Assembly (NCBI RefSeq): GCF_018687715.1
Contig: NC_056767.1
Span: 25,469,501-25,533,500 of the forward strand
Length of the DNA stretch: 64,000 bases
Reading direction: 5' to 3'
From: Carya illinoinensis
Lineage: Eukaryota; Streptophyta; Magnoliopsida; Fagales; Juglandaceae
Made by a program: the position numbers and the translations under genes. This document shows, piece by piece, positions 53,205 to 64,000 of this stretch (within the stretch, counting starts at the first letter, position 1; each line of letters begins with the position of its first letter). The notes under the pieces are model-generated. The model saw only the letters and a program-made list of their open reading frames with translations. It made no database searches and had not been told where the DNA came from.

Positions 53205-56056
53205 GAAATTCATTCACTATCAGTCTTGCTGGACCAGTCATCCTCATCCTCACTAGACACTTCAGTTGATTCATCTCTTTTCGAAATTTCACCCTCAATT
53301 ACTTCGGGTTGAACATCTTCTCTACGCAATGAGACCATGTCAGATTGGCTTAGATCAACAAATAAATTGATGTCTGATTCATTTTTTCGATATGCTTCTT
53401 CATTTGTTGGACTATCAACTTCTTCATGTGGTTCTTCTGTCACTGGAATATAATCATATACATTTCTTAGTGCAAACTTCCCCCTTACCCTCCATGGACT
53501 CCCATACTTTGGATCATCTATATAAAAAATTTAATTCGATTGGCAAGTGAGAACGAAATGGTTGTCCTCATACCTTGTGTAAGATGTATTGACACACAAA
53601 ATATTTATCATTATGCACTCCCAACCTAGGATTTGAGACATCCCACCAATTACATTTAAACAATCAGACTATATATCCCCCACGTATCTTAACGCTATGA
53701 TATCTTCCATAATTCCGTAGAAGTTAATGTTATCATCCCCATGGATTCCTTCAACTACAACTCTACAATTTTGAGTTTTCCTATATCGTTCTCTATTAGC
53801 TGTATGAAATCTATATCCACATATCAAACATCCTGAGTATTGGATGGCTCGCCTAGATGGACCAAATGCTAGAGCATACAGTTCTAGTGAGATTTGTTTT
53901 GAAATTGCACCATATTTCGATACAACCTACATAAAAAAATATTATTATAGTTATATCAATGTTAGATAAAAGTCTGTGTAGTTTGTATTATTATAACATG
54001 GGGCTTTACACTAATACCGTATGGTCAAACCACGACGCAAATTCCTCTTCGTGCGTCTTTTCTACTTCAATTACACTACTCGTACGAAGTGGTTGTATAT
54101 GTTCGCTGCAAGTGTTCATGTGAACTATTAATTTGTAACAAGTAATACTATATTATTATACATGAACTTAAATTATATACTCTTTGTTTAGAGGCTCATC
54201 ACTAACCTTAAGTAGTGGGCAATTTATGTAAGTTATTCAAGACATACCATCGAGCTCTTTCAAACTCTCACCCACATAGATCATATCCCCCTTGTGTGCC
54301 TATGGGACGTATAGTCTGGGAAAATACGGTAAATGCCGATGAGACTCCCATTTGTCCACCTTTATAATTTCGATCGGGTCTGGTAAATCTAGTATCATGC
54401 ACACGAAAATATATTGAACAAAAGGTATGTCACTCATTATCAATATATGACTCTGCAATCAAACCTTCAAGATGAGCTTTATTCCCCACAGATCGCTTAA
54501 GTTTTCTCAAAAACCGTTCAATCGGATATATCTATCTATACTAAATCGGACCAGCAACTAAAGCCTGACAAGGTAGGTGTACATCCAAATGAACCATTAC
54601 ATCAAAGAATAAAGGCATGTACAAACTCTCCAATTTGCTTAATATCACTACAATGTCAACTTCCATTTTTAACAATACATCAACTTTCAATGTTCCACTA
54701 CAAATGTCCTTGAAAAATCCTCCTAATTTTGTGAGAGCTGAATGAACATCTCTAGTAAGCTTTTCACGCACACCAACTGGCAACAGACATTGCATAAATA
54801 CATGACAGTCATGACTTTTAAGACCAGTTATCTTCCAATCATGTGTTTGAACACATCTTGACATGTTTGAAGTATAGTCATCGGATAATTTGATTGTCAT
54901 GAACCAATCACAAAATTTATTTCTCTCAGCATTTGAAAGTATATACCATCCGATGGGCATATAGGCTGATGGCCCATTCTCTTGCAAATGCAACTCTGGT
55001 CTTATCCCTAAATCGTTTAAATCTTTACAAGAGTTAGCAGTATCTTTGGTCTTCCCTTCAATTGACATCAGAGTGCCCAATATATTCTCACATATATTTT
55101 TTTCAATGTGTGTAACATCTAGATTATGGTGCAGTGTCCAGGTAGACCAATATGGTAACTCGAAAAAAATACTTTTTTTTGTCCAATTCAACTCGGCTGC
55201 TTGTCGTTTTCTATTTCAAACTCTTGTATCTTTCCCAAATTTATTTTCTGAAACATTCACCAACTGCACGATAATATCATTTACAGACAACTGTGGTGGT
55301 GATGACCTGCGCTTAACCCTTCCATCAAACATCACTCTATTTAAATGTCATTTATGATCATGTGGTAAATATAGACAGTATCCCATGAAACATAATTTCC
55401 AACCATTTGTCAACCACTGAGACTGTGTATCTTTATTGCAAACAAAATAAGCCATTTTATCTTTTGTGCTCCACCTAGACAAGTTTCCATATACTGGAAA
55501 ATCATTTATTTTCCACATCACGGCTGCATTATATGCACTGACACCCTGATCCCACAACTCTTTCAACTCTACAATCAATGGTTGCAAGTATACATCTAAT
55601 TCATTCCCTAGTGACTTTAGCCCTAGTATTAGTAGAATCATAAAATACGGATCTTTCATATACTTCCAAGGTGGCAAGTTATAGGGCATTAATATGACAA
55701 ACCAAGTACTATGAGAAGTGCTGATGTTGCCAAATGGATTAAAACCATCTATTGCTAAAACAAGATGTACATTGCGAGGTTTTTCAGCAAATCATGGATA
55801 CTTGACGTCAAATTTCTACTATTGTGATGAATCTGCAGGATGCAAGAGGAAGTTTTCATTTTAGCCTCTTTCTGTGTGATGCCAAGATATATCTTCACAG
55901 TCAACAGGGACGTAAACAATCTTTGAAGTTGAGGAATCAATGAAAAATGTCTTAACACTTTTTGGGGTACATTACGTTTATTAGATATCCATCTTAACTC
56001 ATGACACACTAGACATGAATCAAATTCTGCATATTGTCGCCAAAAGAGAATATAAT
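53205..56056 (-). pseudogene. CACTA TNP2 transposase remnant, second copy
   Basis: Minus-strand order: KVLRHFSLIPQLQRLF (55.9 kb), MPYNLPPWKYMKDPYFM and NDFPVYGNLSRWSTK (55.5 kb), TNP2 core HNLDVTHIEKNICENILGTL (55.1 kb), DUF4218 with LKSHDCHVFMQCLLPVGV (54.8 kb) and ERFLRKLKRSVGNKAHLEG (54.5 kb), DUF4216 (53.5-53.9 kb) ending INLFVDLSQSDMVSL at 53.3 kb. This is the catalytic transposase of En/Spm elements. Stops, frame breaks and introns split it. The similar ending to the copy at 35-39 kb suggests the same family. The 5' end is cut by the LTR-like element at 56057. No terminal repeats were found. Confidence 0.85.
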
Positions 56057-58572
56057 TGTGATACCCCGTTTTTACGTGTATTTTATTAAATGAATATTTA
56101 AAATTATTATAATTAGTGGTTCTTTTATTTTAAATTAAACGTGTTTTTCATATTATTGTTTTATGATTTTTAAGTTGTGAGATTTAAATAATGTGTTTTC
56201 TTGATATTAATAATTACTTCGCATTTAAATTACTCTCTAGCTCGAATTATTTTATTGTTGAGCTTTAACTATTTTATGTTATAAATATTGAATTGTAGTG
56301 TTTTATTTGGATTTTATTTATTTTAATGTGCTCTTTATTTTAAAATAGTTTATTGTTGAATTCTAATATTTATTTTATAAAGTCATTGTGTTTAAATTAT
56401 TTCATTTGATTTGTCATTTTAAAATTCATTTTAATTGTATTTATTTAGTTGTGAAATTTATTTTGAGGTACTTTCTTAATATTAATTATTATTTCGTGTT
56501 TAAATTGCTGTTTAATTTAATTTAGTTTATTTTTGTATTTAAAATTTTGTTGATAGTTTTTACTAGTTATTATTATATTTTAGCAAGGTAATGTTTATAA
56601 ATTATTTTATTTAATTTATAGCTTTTACAATTATTTTCGTTGGATCAATTTCTGGACCCTAGATGTGAGGATTGGACCTCATTTCTTTCCCTTCCTTTTT
56701 CTTTTTCCTTTCTTTTTCTTCTTTCTTTTTATTTCTTCCTCCTTATTTCTCTGCAGCCCATGCGACGTCTCCCCCACTCCCTCTCCGTCAATTTTTCATC
56801 TGCCCAGAACCATCGCCCACTACTACTGTGAGCTACACCACCCCCACCAGTTTCTTTCCCTCTGGCCGGTGAATATCCCCACCAAATTTCAGCCCCATAT
56901 GAGCCGCCGTTAAGCCACACGCACCACTCTAAGACGAAGCGTTCTTGAGATCCAGCGCAACCGTCGTTCCACCTCCGGCCACCACTTCTTTACCACTTAA
57001 TCACTAACCTCTTGCCGACCTAAACACCCATTTCCAGCTTTGATCCGTCGCCAGAGCAACCTCCACGAGCTCAACTTCGTTTTCGCCTTTTTCACTTCCA
57101 CTGCCCTTTTTGCCTCCACCCACGACCAACCCTCACTTCCACTAGCTTCATAAACAGCTCTAAGTCATTTCCTATCAATCCCAAGCCTTGGTTTGTCCTC
57201 ATTCAAAAGTGGGTATTTATAACCCACGACCATAGTGTATTTTGCACTGTTACGTTGCTTTTCCTCTACCTTTTACAGATCGTTGATCCTCCAAAAATTA
57301 TTATATAGCGCTGTAAGTATTTTTCAAACTTCATTTTAGATTTAAATATATTATTTCTTTTACAATAAATTCTGATTGGTTGGTTATTTCGGACTGAGTC
57401 TGAGGAGTCGGGGGTCGGATGAATTTTGAAGACAAAGTTATTTGTTTGTTATTGATGTTGAGATTTGTTGGTTAATTTGTGTCTTGATGTGTGCATTACA
57501 TGGAGCATGCATGTTCATGTTTAAAAAGGAAAAATTGGATTTTTCGCATAATGGCATACATGTACATGTGTTGAATAATGAAAACTAGGTTTTCATGCAT
57601 AAATGGATTTTTGGGTGCGTGTATATCACGACCCCAAGCTGAGATGGGACATTATCTTGGTGGAGCTCCTCTGGTCACTCAAGAGTGCAATATACTGAGT
57701 GACATCTCCTGGGTTGTCGCTAGGTAACAAAGGGAGAGGATGAGATGGTAACGCTCTCGTACTGACTCTGTGCCTCATCTGCTGATAGGGGCTAGAAGAT
57801 ACTTGGCTATGTACGCGCTGGGCGCAAAACTGGGCATCGCTCATTATGAAGTCACACGCATTGTCATTACCCATGGTGTGACGAAGGGAGCCAGGTTATG
57901 CAGATGACCGCTAGGGGAGGTCATGGTGCATTCGGTTATGAAAAATTGAAATTTATATGAGAATTGGATTTTGGGCCATTTTCTAGGAAAATGGCGAGGA
58001 AAAGTTTTATAGAAAATATTTTGGGCGAAATGTGACTTTTGGCATGAGTTTTAAAGGAATTATTTTTGGGATGAGTTTTAAAGGAATTATTTTTGGGTCA
58101 AATGTGATTTTTGGCTTGAGTTGGAAAAGAAATATTTTTGAGAAAGGTTAATTTTTTATCTCATGCGTATGGCATCTTTTCATGCACATTTTTGAGTTTA
58201 ATGTATTTTTATCTTGTGGTGTTTGGATTATTACTTACCTGCAGCACCATTTTTGGTACCGTAGATTTTGATGCAGAAGTTGAGGAGGAGGAGGCTGAGC
58301 TTGAGGAGGCGGCTTCGCCAGATTATTGATTTGGAGTTGTTTTATTTTTGAAAATTATTTTACTTGCTTTTATGTTATGTAATTTGGATTTGAAACAATG
58401 TTAAACTTGTAATATTTTATTACGCTTGTTTTAAGCGAGTTTGTATTTAAACAAGATTCTGGTACTTAGTTGTAAGACTTTTATTATCCTCTGAGTGGTT
58501 TTATTGTACACGTGTTGCATATACACACATTTTGCATATACATCACATGGGCTGAGAAACTTACGGATCACA
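56057..58572 (+). mobile_element. Long LTR-like element, second copy
   Basis: It starts TGTGATACCCCGTTTTTACG and ends near GGATCACA at 58572, which are inverted termini. Its feature order matches 42628-44929: AT-rich start, GGATCAATTTCTGGACCC, C-rich block, CACGACCCCAAGCTGAGATGG, GTCACACGCAT, GATTTTGATGCAGAAG and GGTACTTAGTTG. It interrupts or truncates the CACTA remnant on its left. The CACTA reading does not resume on the right and no target duplication is evident, so this may be one end of a larger deleted element. Confidence 0.55.
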
Positions 58573-59458
58573 TACCCAAAGAATGTTAGAAAATTCTAAA
58601 CCAAAATTTGAATTGACTAACATAAGAGTTTAAACTGAATATATCTGCCATATAGATGATATAATCTCATACTGTCCACTTTGGACAATTCAAGAGTTGT
58701 ACCTTTGGCTACAACTCTTGAACGAGTCTAAGGTTTAATTACATATAAAAATAACTCTGAAATCCATCTAGCTCCTAACTAGTAAACCAAGCCCCTAGTA
58801 AACCAACTCCTACATCTATCACATTCCAAATCACCAATAATATATATTAGAACCCCATTATGTATTAAGTATTAGAACTAAGCTTTGAACCCCATTATCT
58901 ATTAAGTATTAGAACTAAGATTTATTTAATTATACATTTTAGCTTTTAACCCCTTTATCTTTTAAGTATTAATTCTAATTTAAGTATTAATGTCCATCTT
59001 ATGTTTCTAATTTTTTAATTATACCTTACAGCTTTTAATAAATAATCTCCAAACCATGAAATTTGAGTTTAAGCATTACAACATAGAAGGACACCTGTTC
59101 GAACACTTCAATATCCTTTCGAACAAGATAATGCGTTCGAATGGGAAATCATTGTGTTCAAATGGGTGCAACCTCGATTCCAGACGCAAAACAAAGCCAA
59201 ACACAATCTCAGAGAACACATTCATGGGATAAACACAAACTTATGAGATGCATATTTCACAAACATTGTACAAACACAGATATATTTTCATATTCCCATA
59301 TCCAAACACAAATATATTTTCATATTTCTCACATCCAAACACAAATATATTCTTCTAACCCTAATCCTTTGTTCAAAAATAGAAGAGAAAATAATTAATT
59401 TGAGTTGAAGAGAACATAAATTTGATTTTTTTAATAAAATAATCACATGATAATAGAA
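58573..59458. other. Intergenic DNA with TTCGAA motifs
   Basis: No gene is seen. Around 59094-59170, GTTCGAACACTTC, CTTTCGAACAAG, GCGTTCGAATGGG and GTGTTCAAATGGG recur, like the subterminal motifs of the CACTA at 38930-39300. This may be the left subterminal arm of the minus-strand CACTA remnant. Confidence 0.4.
59278..59352. repeat. Short tandem repeat, CAAACACAAATATATTTTCATATT type
   Basis: Three imperfect copies of ACACAAATATATTTTCATATT lie about 32 bp apart, with CCCATATC or CTCACATC spacers. Confidence 0.8.
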
Positions 59459-59532
59459 TTTTTTTTTTTTTTTTTTTATAGGAACAAACATCTTCATTAG
59501 AGAAAAAATGATTACAGACATTTATCAAACCA

Positions 59533-60748
59533 TAAGGCTTGAGAAAGAAAGTCTGGAATATTATCCCACCACATTTCAATATCCTCCACTCTTCAAGCAT
59601 TTCTAGCAAGTAGATGAGCAGCTCTATTGCCCTCTCTATACACATGAACAAAAGAAACACTTGAAAAACAATTACATAACCTTTTCACTTCTGAAAACAA
59701 ATTTCCAAGCATAGAATTTGCCATATCTTCCTATTGCAAAGATTGAACAAGGAGCAAACAATCACTCTCCACCACAAGAGCCGAGATTCCCATTGAAACA
59801 CACAGCTTCATGCCTCTAAAAACTGCTAGGAGTTCCACGGTTTCAGGTTCTTCTACATCTACTTCAATTTTTGAAACAGCCATTAGAACTTGCCCAATTG
59901 AGTCTCCCAAAATAGCACCAATACCTGCTTTATGAGCATCTGAAAAAATGGCACCATCGATATTAAGTTTCAGCACACCAGCTGGGGGAGCTTTCCAGCT
60001 AAAGTGAGTTCGGGCCTGCATCCGAGTTTTAACAACCACAGTTTTATAACTATGTAACAGACCCAATGAATGGGAAATGACATGAGAAGGAGACAGGATC
60101 TTGTGATCAAATTCAAGTTTATTTCTCCTAAACCAGAAATCCCATGCAAAACAGAAAAATCTTGCCAAATTAGACATATCTTTTCTAGCAACAAACTGCA
60201 TAGCCAACTCAGAAACACTACATGGAATAAGATTATTCAACATTGGCAAAAAAATGAGCCCAAGAAGCTTGCACCTGATCGCAAGTGTAAACTGCATGCA
60301 ATAAGTCTTCAATCGGGTAAGAACAGAACCTGCAACAAGCATCCTTAAGCACCTGTTTCTGCATCAATTTGGCTTTAGAGGGAAGACTATCCATACAAGC
60401 TCTCCATGCAAAAACTTTAATTTTATTAGGAACCGGCATCTTCCATAAGGCTTTCCACAAATTCTGCTGACTTCTAACAGTAGAAGGTTCTGAAGTCTCA
60501 AGCCGAGAGAGGTCCATAATCAATCTATAGCAGCTTTTAACCGAAAACATTCCATTTCTTTCAAAGTTCCATATTAATTTATCTGCTGTACCTCTCGGAA
60601 ACACCATAATTTTCATGATTTCATTCACTAAACTTGGATTGAAGAGAGTTCCGAGTTTTTGAAAATCCCATCCCAGATTATCAACCTGAAAAATCGAGGC
60701 CACAACATCCTCCCTATGAGTCTCGACTACCCCATGTTCTAAGGCCAA
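59533..60748 (-). pseudogene. LINE ORF2 zf-RVT and RNase H end
   Basis: The zf-RVT part reads WNFERNGMFSVKSCYRLI and WKMPVPNKIKVFAWRAC, then CRFCSYPIEDLLHAVYTC. RNase H follows in another frame with LNIDGAIFSDAHKAGIGAIL and VESDCLLLVQSL. A TAG near 59731 interrupts the end, which continues VSFVHVYREGNRAAHLLAR and WFDKCL before the 3' UTR. Confidence 0.85.
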
Positions 60749-60828
60749 GCTTTGATGACCTGGTACCCATTTATCAAGCCATAAATTGACCTTTTGCCCA
60801 TCCCCAATCCTCCATATACAACCCTCCT

Positions 60829-62204
60829 TCAGCCAATGTTTAGCCTCCCAAATACTCCTCCATGTATATGATGGACAATACCCAACTTGGAATCTAAAAA
60901 ACTAGACTTAGAGAAGTACCGAGCTTTGAGAAGCTTATGTAACACCGAGTTAGTATTCTGCAATAAACGCCAACCTTGTTTAGCCAAAAGAGCCAGGTTG
61001 AAAAATCTTAAATTTTTAAAACCCAAACCACCTCTACTCTTAGCTTCACACATCTTATGCCAACTAACCCAATGAATCCTTCTTTCCTCTCTTTTTTGCC
61101 CCCACCAAAAGTTTGACATAAGACCCTCAAGTTCAATACAAAAAGAAGCAGGCAATAAGAAACAACTCATCGAATAAGTTGGAATCGAAAGAGCTACAGC
61201 CTTTAATAAAATCTCCTTCCCCCCTTGAGACAATAATTTTTCCTTCCAACTTTGCAATTTTTGCCAAACCCTTTGCTTTATAGATTGAAATGCCCTGGTT
61301 TTTGATCTACCCACTATTGGAGGCAAACTGAGATACTTTTCATACTACTGGATTTCCCCATTACCCCACAACAAATGGATCTCTTGCTGTAACTCATGAC
61401 TGAGATTGTTGCTAAAAACCATAGATGTTTTTTCCTTATTAATTTTCTGCCCAGAAACTTGCTCATAAACATCTAACACCTCTTGTACCCTCCTATTCTC
61501 TTCCACATCCGCCTTACAAAAAATAACACTATCATCCGCAAAAAGCAAATGATTGATGTTGGGAGCATTTCTACAAATTTTCAGACCAGAAATATCCTTT
61601 CTTACCCCAGCAGCATTCAGCAAAGAAGAAAGGCCTTCAGTACAAAAAAGGAAAAGATAAGGGGATAAAGGATCCCCTTGTCTCAACCCCCGAGTAGGAA
61701 TAATAGGCCCTTTCGGAACTCAATTGACTAAAACTGAAAAAGAAACTGTTTTAACACAATACATCACCAAAGAAATAAAACTCGACTGAAAACCCATAAC
61801 TTCCATCACCTTTTGAATAAAGCACCATTCAACCCTATTGTATGCCTTGCTCATATCCAACTTCAAAGACATATACGCTTGACTCCCAGTCTTCTTATGC
61901 TTTAGGTAATGTATCAATTCATAAGCAATTAATACATTATCCGTAATTAAACGACCCAGAACAAAGGCACTTTGACTATCCCCAATAATACAAGGCAAAA
62001 CAGCTTTCAAACGATTAGCAATGACTTTTGATATAATTTTATAGGCCACATTACACAAACTAATGGTCTATAATCAGCAACAACAGAAGGGCATTTCTTC
62101 TTAGGAATAAGAGAAATATGGGTATGGTTTAGAGAAGGAGGAAAAACACCCGAATTTAAAGCTTGAAGGATCACGCCCTTCATGGAAGTTCTACCATATG
62201 CCAA
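60829..62204 (-). pseudogene. LINE ORF2 reverse transcriptase domain
   Basis: Motifs in order: [61 protein letters not shown] with the catalytic FADD, and WKEKLLSQGGKEILLKAV. Frame changes near 62040 and stops near 61700 and 61330 split the domain. All catalytic residues are recognisable. Confidence 0.88.
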
Positions 62205-62440
62205 TATTTCCGAAAGAATGTAGGAGACATTCCATCAGGCCCTGGCGCCGAAGAGGGATTCATTTCTGACAGCGCATTCCACACTTCAGCTTCAATAAAC
62301 TATTGACTTAGTTCCAAATTCATAGCTGGTGTAACCCGATCAGCAAGAGCTTCTAGAAAATCTGTGGATCTACTTGGATTAGAACTCTCAAAGAGAGCTC
62401 CAAAATAGTCTAACAGAATTTTATCAAACTGAACGCCAGT

Positions 62441-63601
62441 TCACCACACACCATCCCCATCTTTTAATTTATCCAGCCTATTCTTTCTTCTTCTCTGAGT
62501 AGCCTTCATGTGAAAATATTTTGAGTTGTTATCTCCCTCTTTCAGCCACAAAGCTTTTGAACGTTGTCTCCACATAACCTCGTCTCGCTCCAACCATTTC
62601 TGAAAATCTTCTCGAGCCTTGATATGATCAGTTTTGCATTCTCCTGTTGGATCCGAGACACTTAGCATTTCCATATTCAGCCTAGCCAACTTCAATTGCT
62701 TCTACACATTACCAAAACAATTCTTGTTCCAAAAATTCAGTTGAATCCCACACTCCTTAATATTATGTATAATACGATCCATATCATGACCCCCTTCTAC
62801 TCCCCTCCAATTAGCTTTAATTATATCCTCACAACCCTTTTCCCCTACCCACATTTCTTCAAAGTGAAAAGGGTGTTTAAAATGCCCATGATTGCTATCA
62901 GCTTCAGTATTCACCCAGATGGGGGAGTGATCGGAATAAGCAGCCACACCATGAGAGACACATGCAGATTGGAAAAAATTGCACCACGGTTGGTTTGCCA
63001 GTACACAATCAAGTCTCTCACAAATACACCACTCACCTCCTCTACCATTTCTCCATGTAAATTGATTTCCTTTAAACCCAAAATCCTTGAGCGAACATTC
63101 ATCAACCACATCCCGAAAAGCATTTATCTGCTAGTTTGGCCGAGGTAAACCACCACATTTCTCATCATGATGCAATACTTCATTAAAATCCCCAATAACC
63201 ATCCACGCCTCCCCATCTCTTCTATTTAAATGACGGAGCACATCCCAAGTTTTAAAACATTGAGAAACTTCCGGAAAACCATAAATACCCGTAAGGTACC
63301 AAGTGCCAATACCCATAACATCATCAACCCGAGCATCAATATGGCAAACCGAATAATTCATAATAGATAAAGAAATATCCCTACCCCACAATAAAGCAAG
63401 ACCCCCTTTCCTTCCATTACTATCAACAACTAAACAATTCACAAAACCCAATTTAAATTTGCATACCTCAAATTCCTTTGCAGTCAGACGCATTTCCTGG
63501 AGAAATAGAATATCAGGAACTTCTCTCCGCACCAAATCACAGAGAGTTCGAATGCCTCGTGGGTTCCCAAGCCCACGGACATTCCAGTTGACAATTTTCA
63601 T
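62441..63601 (-). pseudogene. LINE ORF2 endonuclease domain and linker
   Basis: It starts MKIVNWNVRGLGNPRG, the conserved N-terminus of plant L1 endonucleases. LFLQEMRL, GDFNEVLHHDEKCGG and YSDHSPIWV follow, covering the Asn, Glu, Asp and His active-site motifs. Two in-frame TAG codons interrupt it (63131-63133, where Gln is expected, and about 62699-62701). It nicks target DNA to prime reverse transcription. Confidence 0.85.
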
Positions 63602-63996
63602 TGCCTTCGGCGGGGCTGAGCAACAGCCACCGCCGATATGAAATCATCTCCCTGAAGAGATTCAGGCAATTTACCCCATGAAGAGGCTCCACGTTTGGTC
63701 GGTCTTCCCTTGTCATTTTTATCAGGAGAACCAGCTTTCCGTTTCAGTGATAGGGTTGAAGAAGGAGAGCCCTTATCTGCAGAATGAGTAGCTGATGAAA
63801 TACTTGACATCCGCTTCCATTTCCTACTAGAAAAACCATCAGGCCAATCCACCTTTGCTGGGTCTTGACCTACATTGCCCAGCCCGTAACAAACAATACG
63901 AGCCCCATTAGGTTCCACAGCTTGGAAGGACTCCTTCGAACATGGCTTTGTTTGTAAAGCAGGCCCAGTCCCATTCGCACGATGGTCCTTTAACAC
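63598..63996 (-). CDS. LINE ORF1, C-terminal part
   Basis: This frame continues beyond the window. It is rich in Ser, Lys and Pro (AGSPDKNDKGRPTKRGASSW) and ends RRRQ-stop. L1 ORF1 proteins bind the RNA, but the RNA-binding domain itself is not in view. Its stop overlaps the ORF2 start in the sequence ATGA. Confidence 0.6.
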   Translation of the reverse strand: MLKDHRANGTGPALQTKPCSKESFQAVEPNGARIVCYGLGNVGQDPAKVDWPDGFSSRKWKRMSSISSATHSADKGSPSSTLSLKRKAGSPDKNDKGRPTKRGASSWGKLPESLQGDDFISAVAVAQPRRRQ

Positions 63997-64000
63997 ACTT

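Larger units (their letters stand above)
59459..64000 (-). mobile_element. L1-type LINE with RNase H, 5' end outside the window
   Basis: Minus-strand order: end of ORF1 (63996-63598), apurinic endonuclease (63601 onward), reverse transcriptase, zf-RVT, RNase H, and a poly(A) tail seen as a T run at 59459-59477. This is the plant L1 layout. Copying occurs by target-primed reverse transcription. ORF2 is broken by several stops and frameshifts, so the copy is inactive. The target duplication cannot be seen because the other end is outside. Confidence 0.9.

Overview
The window is a transposon-saturated, AT-rich stretch of a flowering-plant nuclear genome. The gene families (a CC-NB-ARC-LRR resistance gene, sieve element occlusion fragments, phytol-kinase exons) and the transposon mix (Copia, plant L1 LINE, CACTA, hAT, Mutator-type MITEs) point to a eudicot. 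A short repeat carrying ATCTCATCTAATCATTACAAC-like text occurs three times; from memory I associate it with Fagales such as walnut and hickory, so a woody Fagales species is my best guess (inference). I see no rRNA, tRNA or CRISPR array and no clearly intact host gene.

Layout. 1-2079: intergenic with one MITE. 2080-8104: a young Copia element on the minus strand with intact gag and pol, near-identical LTRs and a perfect 5-bp target duplication. 8105-13640: intergenic with a TRIM-like miniature LTR element and a broken sieve-element-occlusion (SEO) gene fragment. 14041-17520: a foldback element with two ~1.69-kb inverted arms, each carrying exons that resemble the end of a phytol kinase gene. 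17521-21458: repeats and a CACTA-type MITE. 21459-30832 (minus): a CNL resistance gene broken by a frameshift, a stop codon and a 5.1-kb Copia insertion (23567-28700). 31598-35330: MITEs, one nested inside another, and a LINE fragment interrupted by a hAT MITE. 35410-39550: a decayed CACTA transposon with TNP2 and Transposase_24 remnants, followed directly by an orphan SEO C-terminal exon. 40119-50863: an old Copia carrying two later insertions, a ~2.3-kb solo-LTR-like element and a young non-autonomous LTR element (45159-48803). 51027-52289: a CACTA-type element with a GC-rich core. 53205-56056: a second CACTA TNP2 remnant (minus). 56057-58572: a second copy of the long LTR-like element. 59459-64000: an L1-type LINE (minus) that runs out of the window.

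The most unusual object is the LTR element at 45159-48803. It has no recognisable pol. Its internal region is instead a patchwork of fragments resembling at least five unrelated plant genes (HSP70, an RRM splicing-factor-like protein, Aux/IAA domain II, a copper P-type ATPase, cysteine synthase), joined in one reading frame that stays open for about 927 codons except for one TGA. Its LTRs differ at only about three of 401 positions, so it moved recently. The foldback at 14041-17520 is the second highlight, because its transcript would form a long hairpin carrying host-gene exons and could feed small-RNA silencing.

LTR difference counts and target-site duplications were read by eye. Family names rest on motif recognition without database searches.
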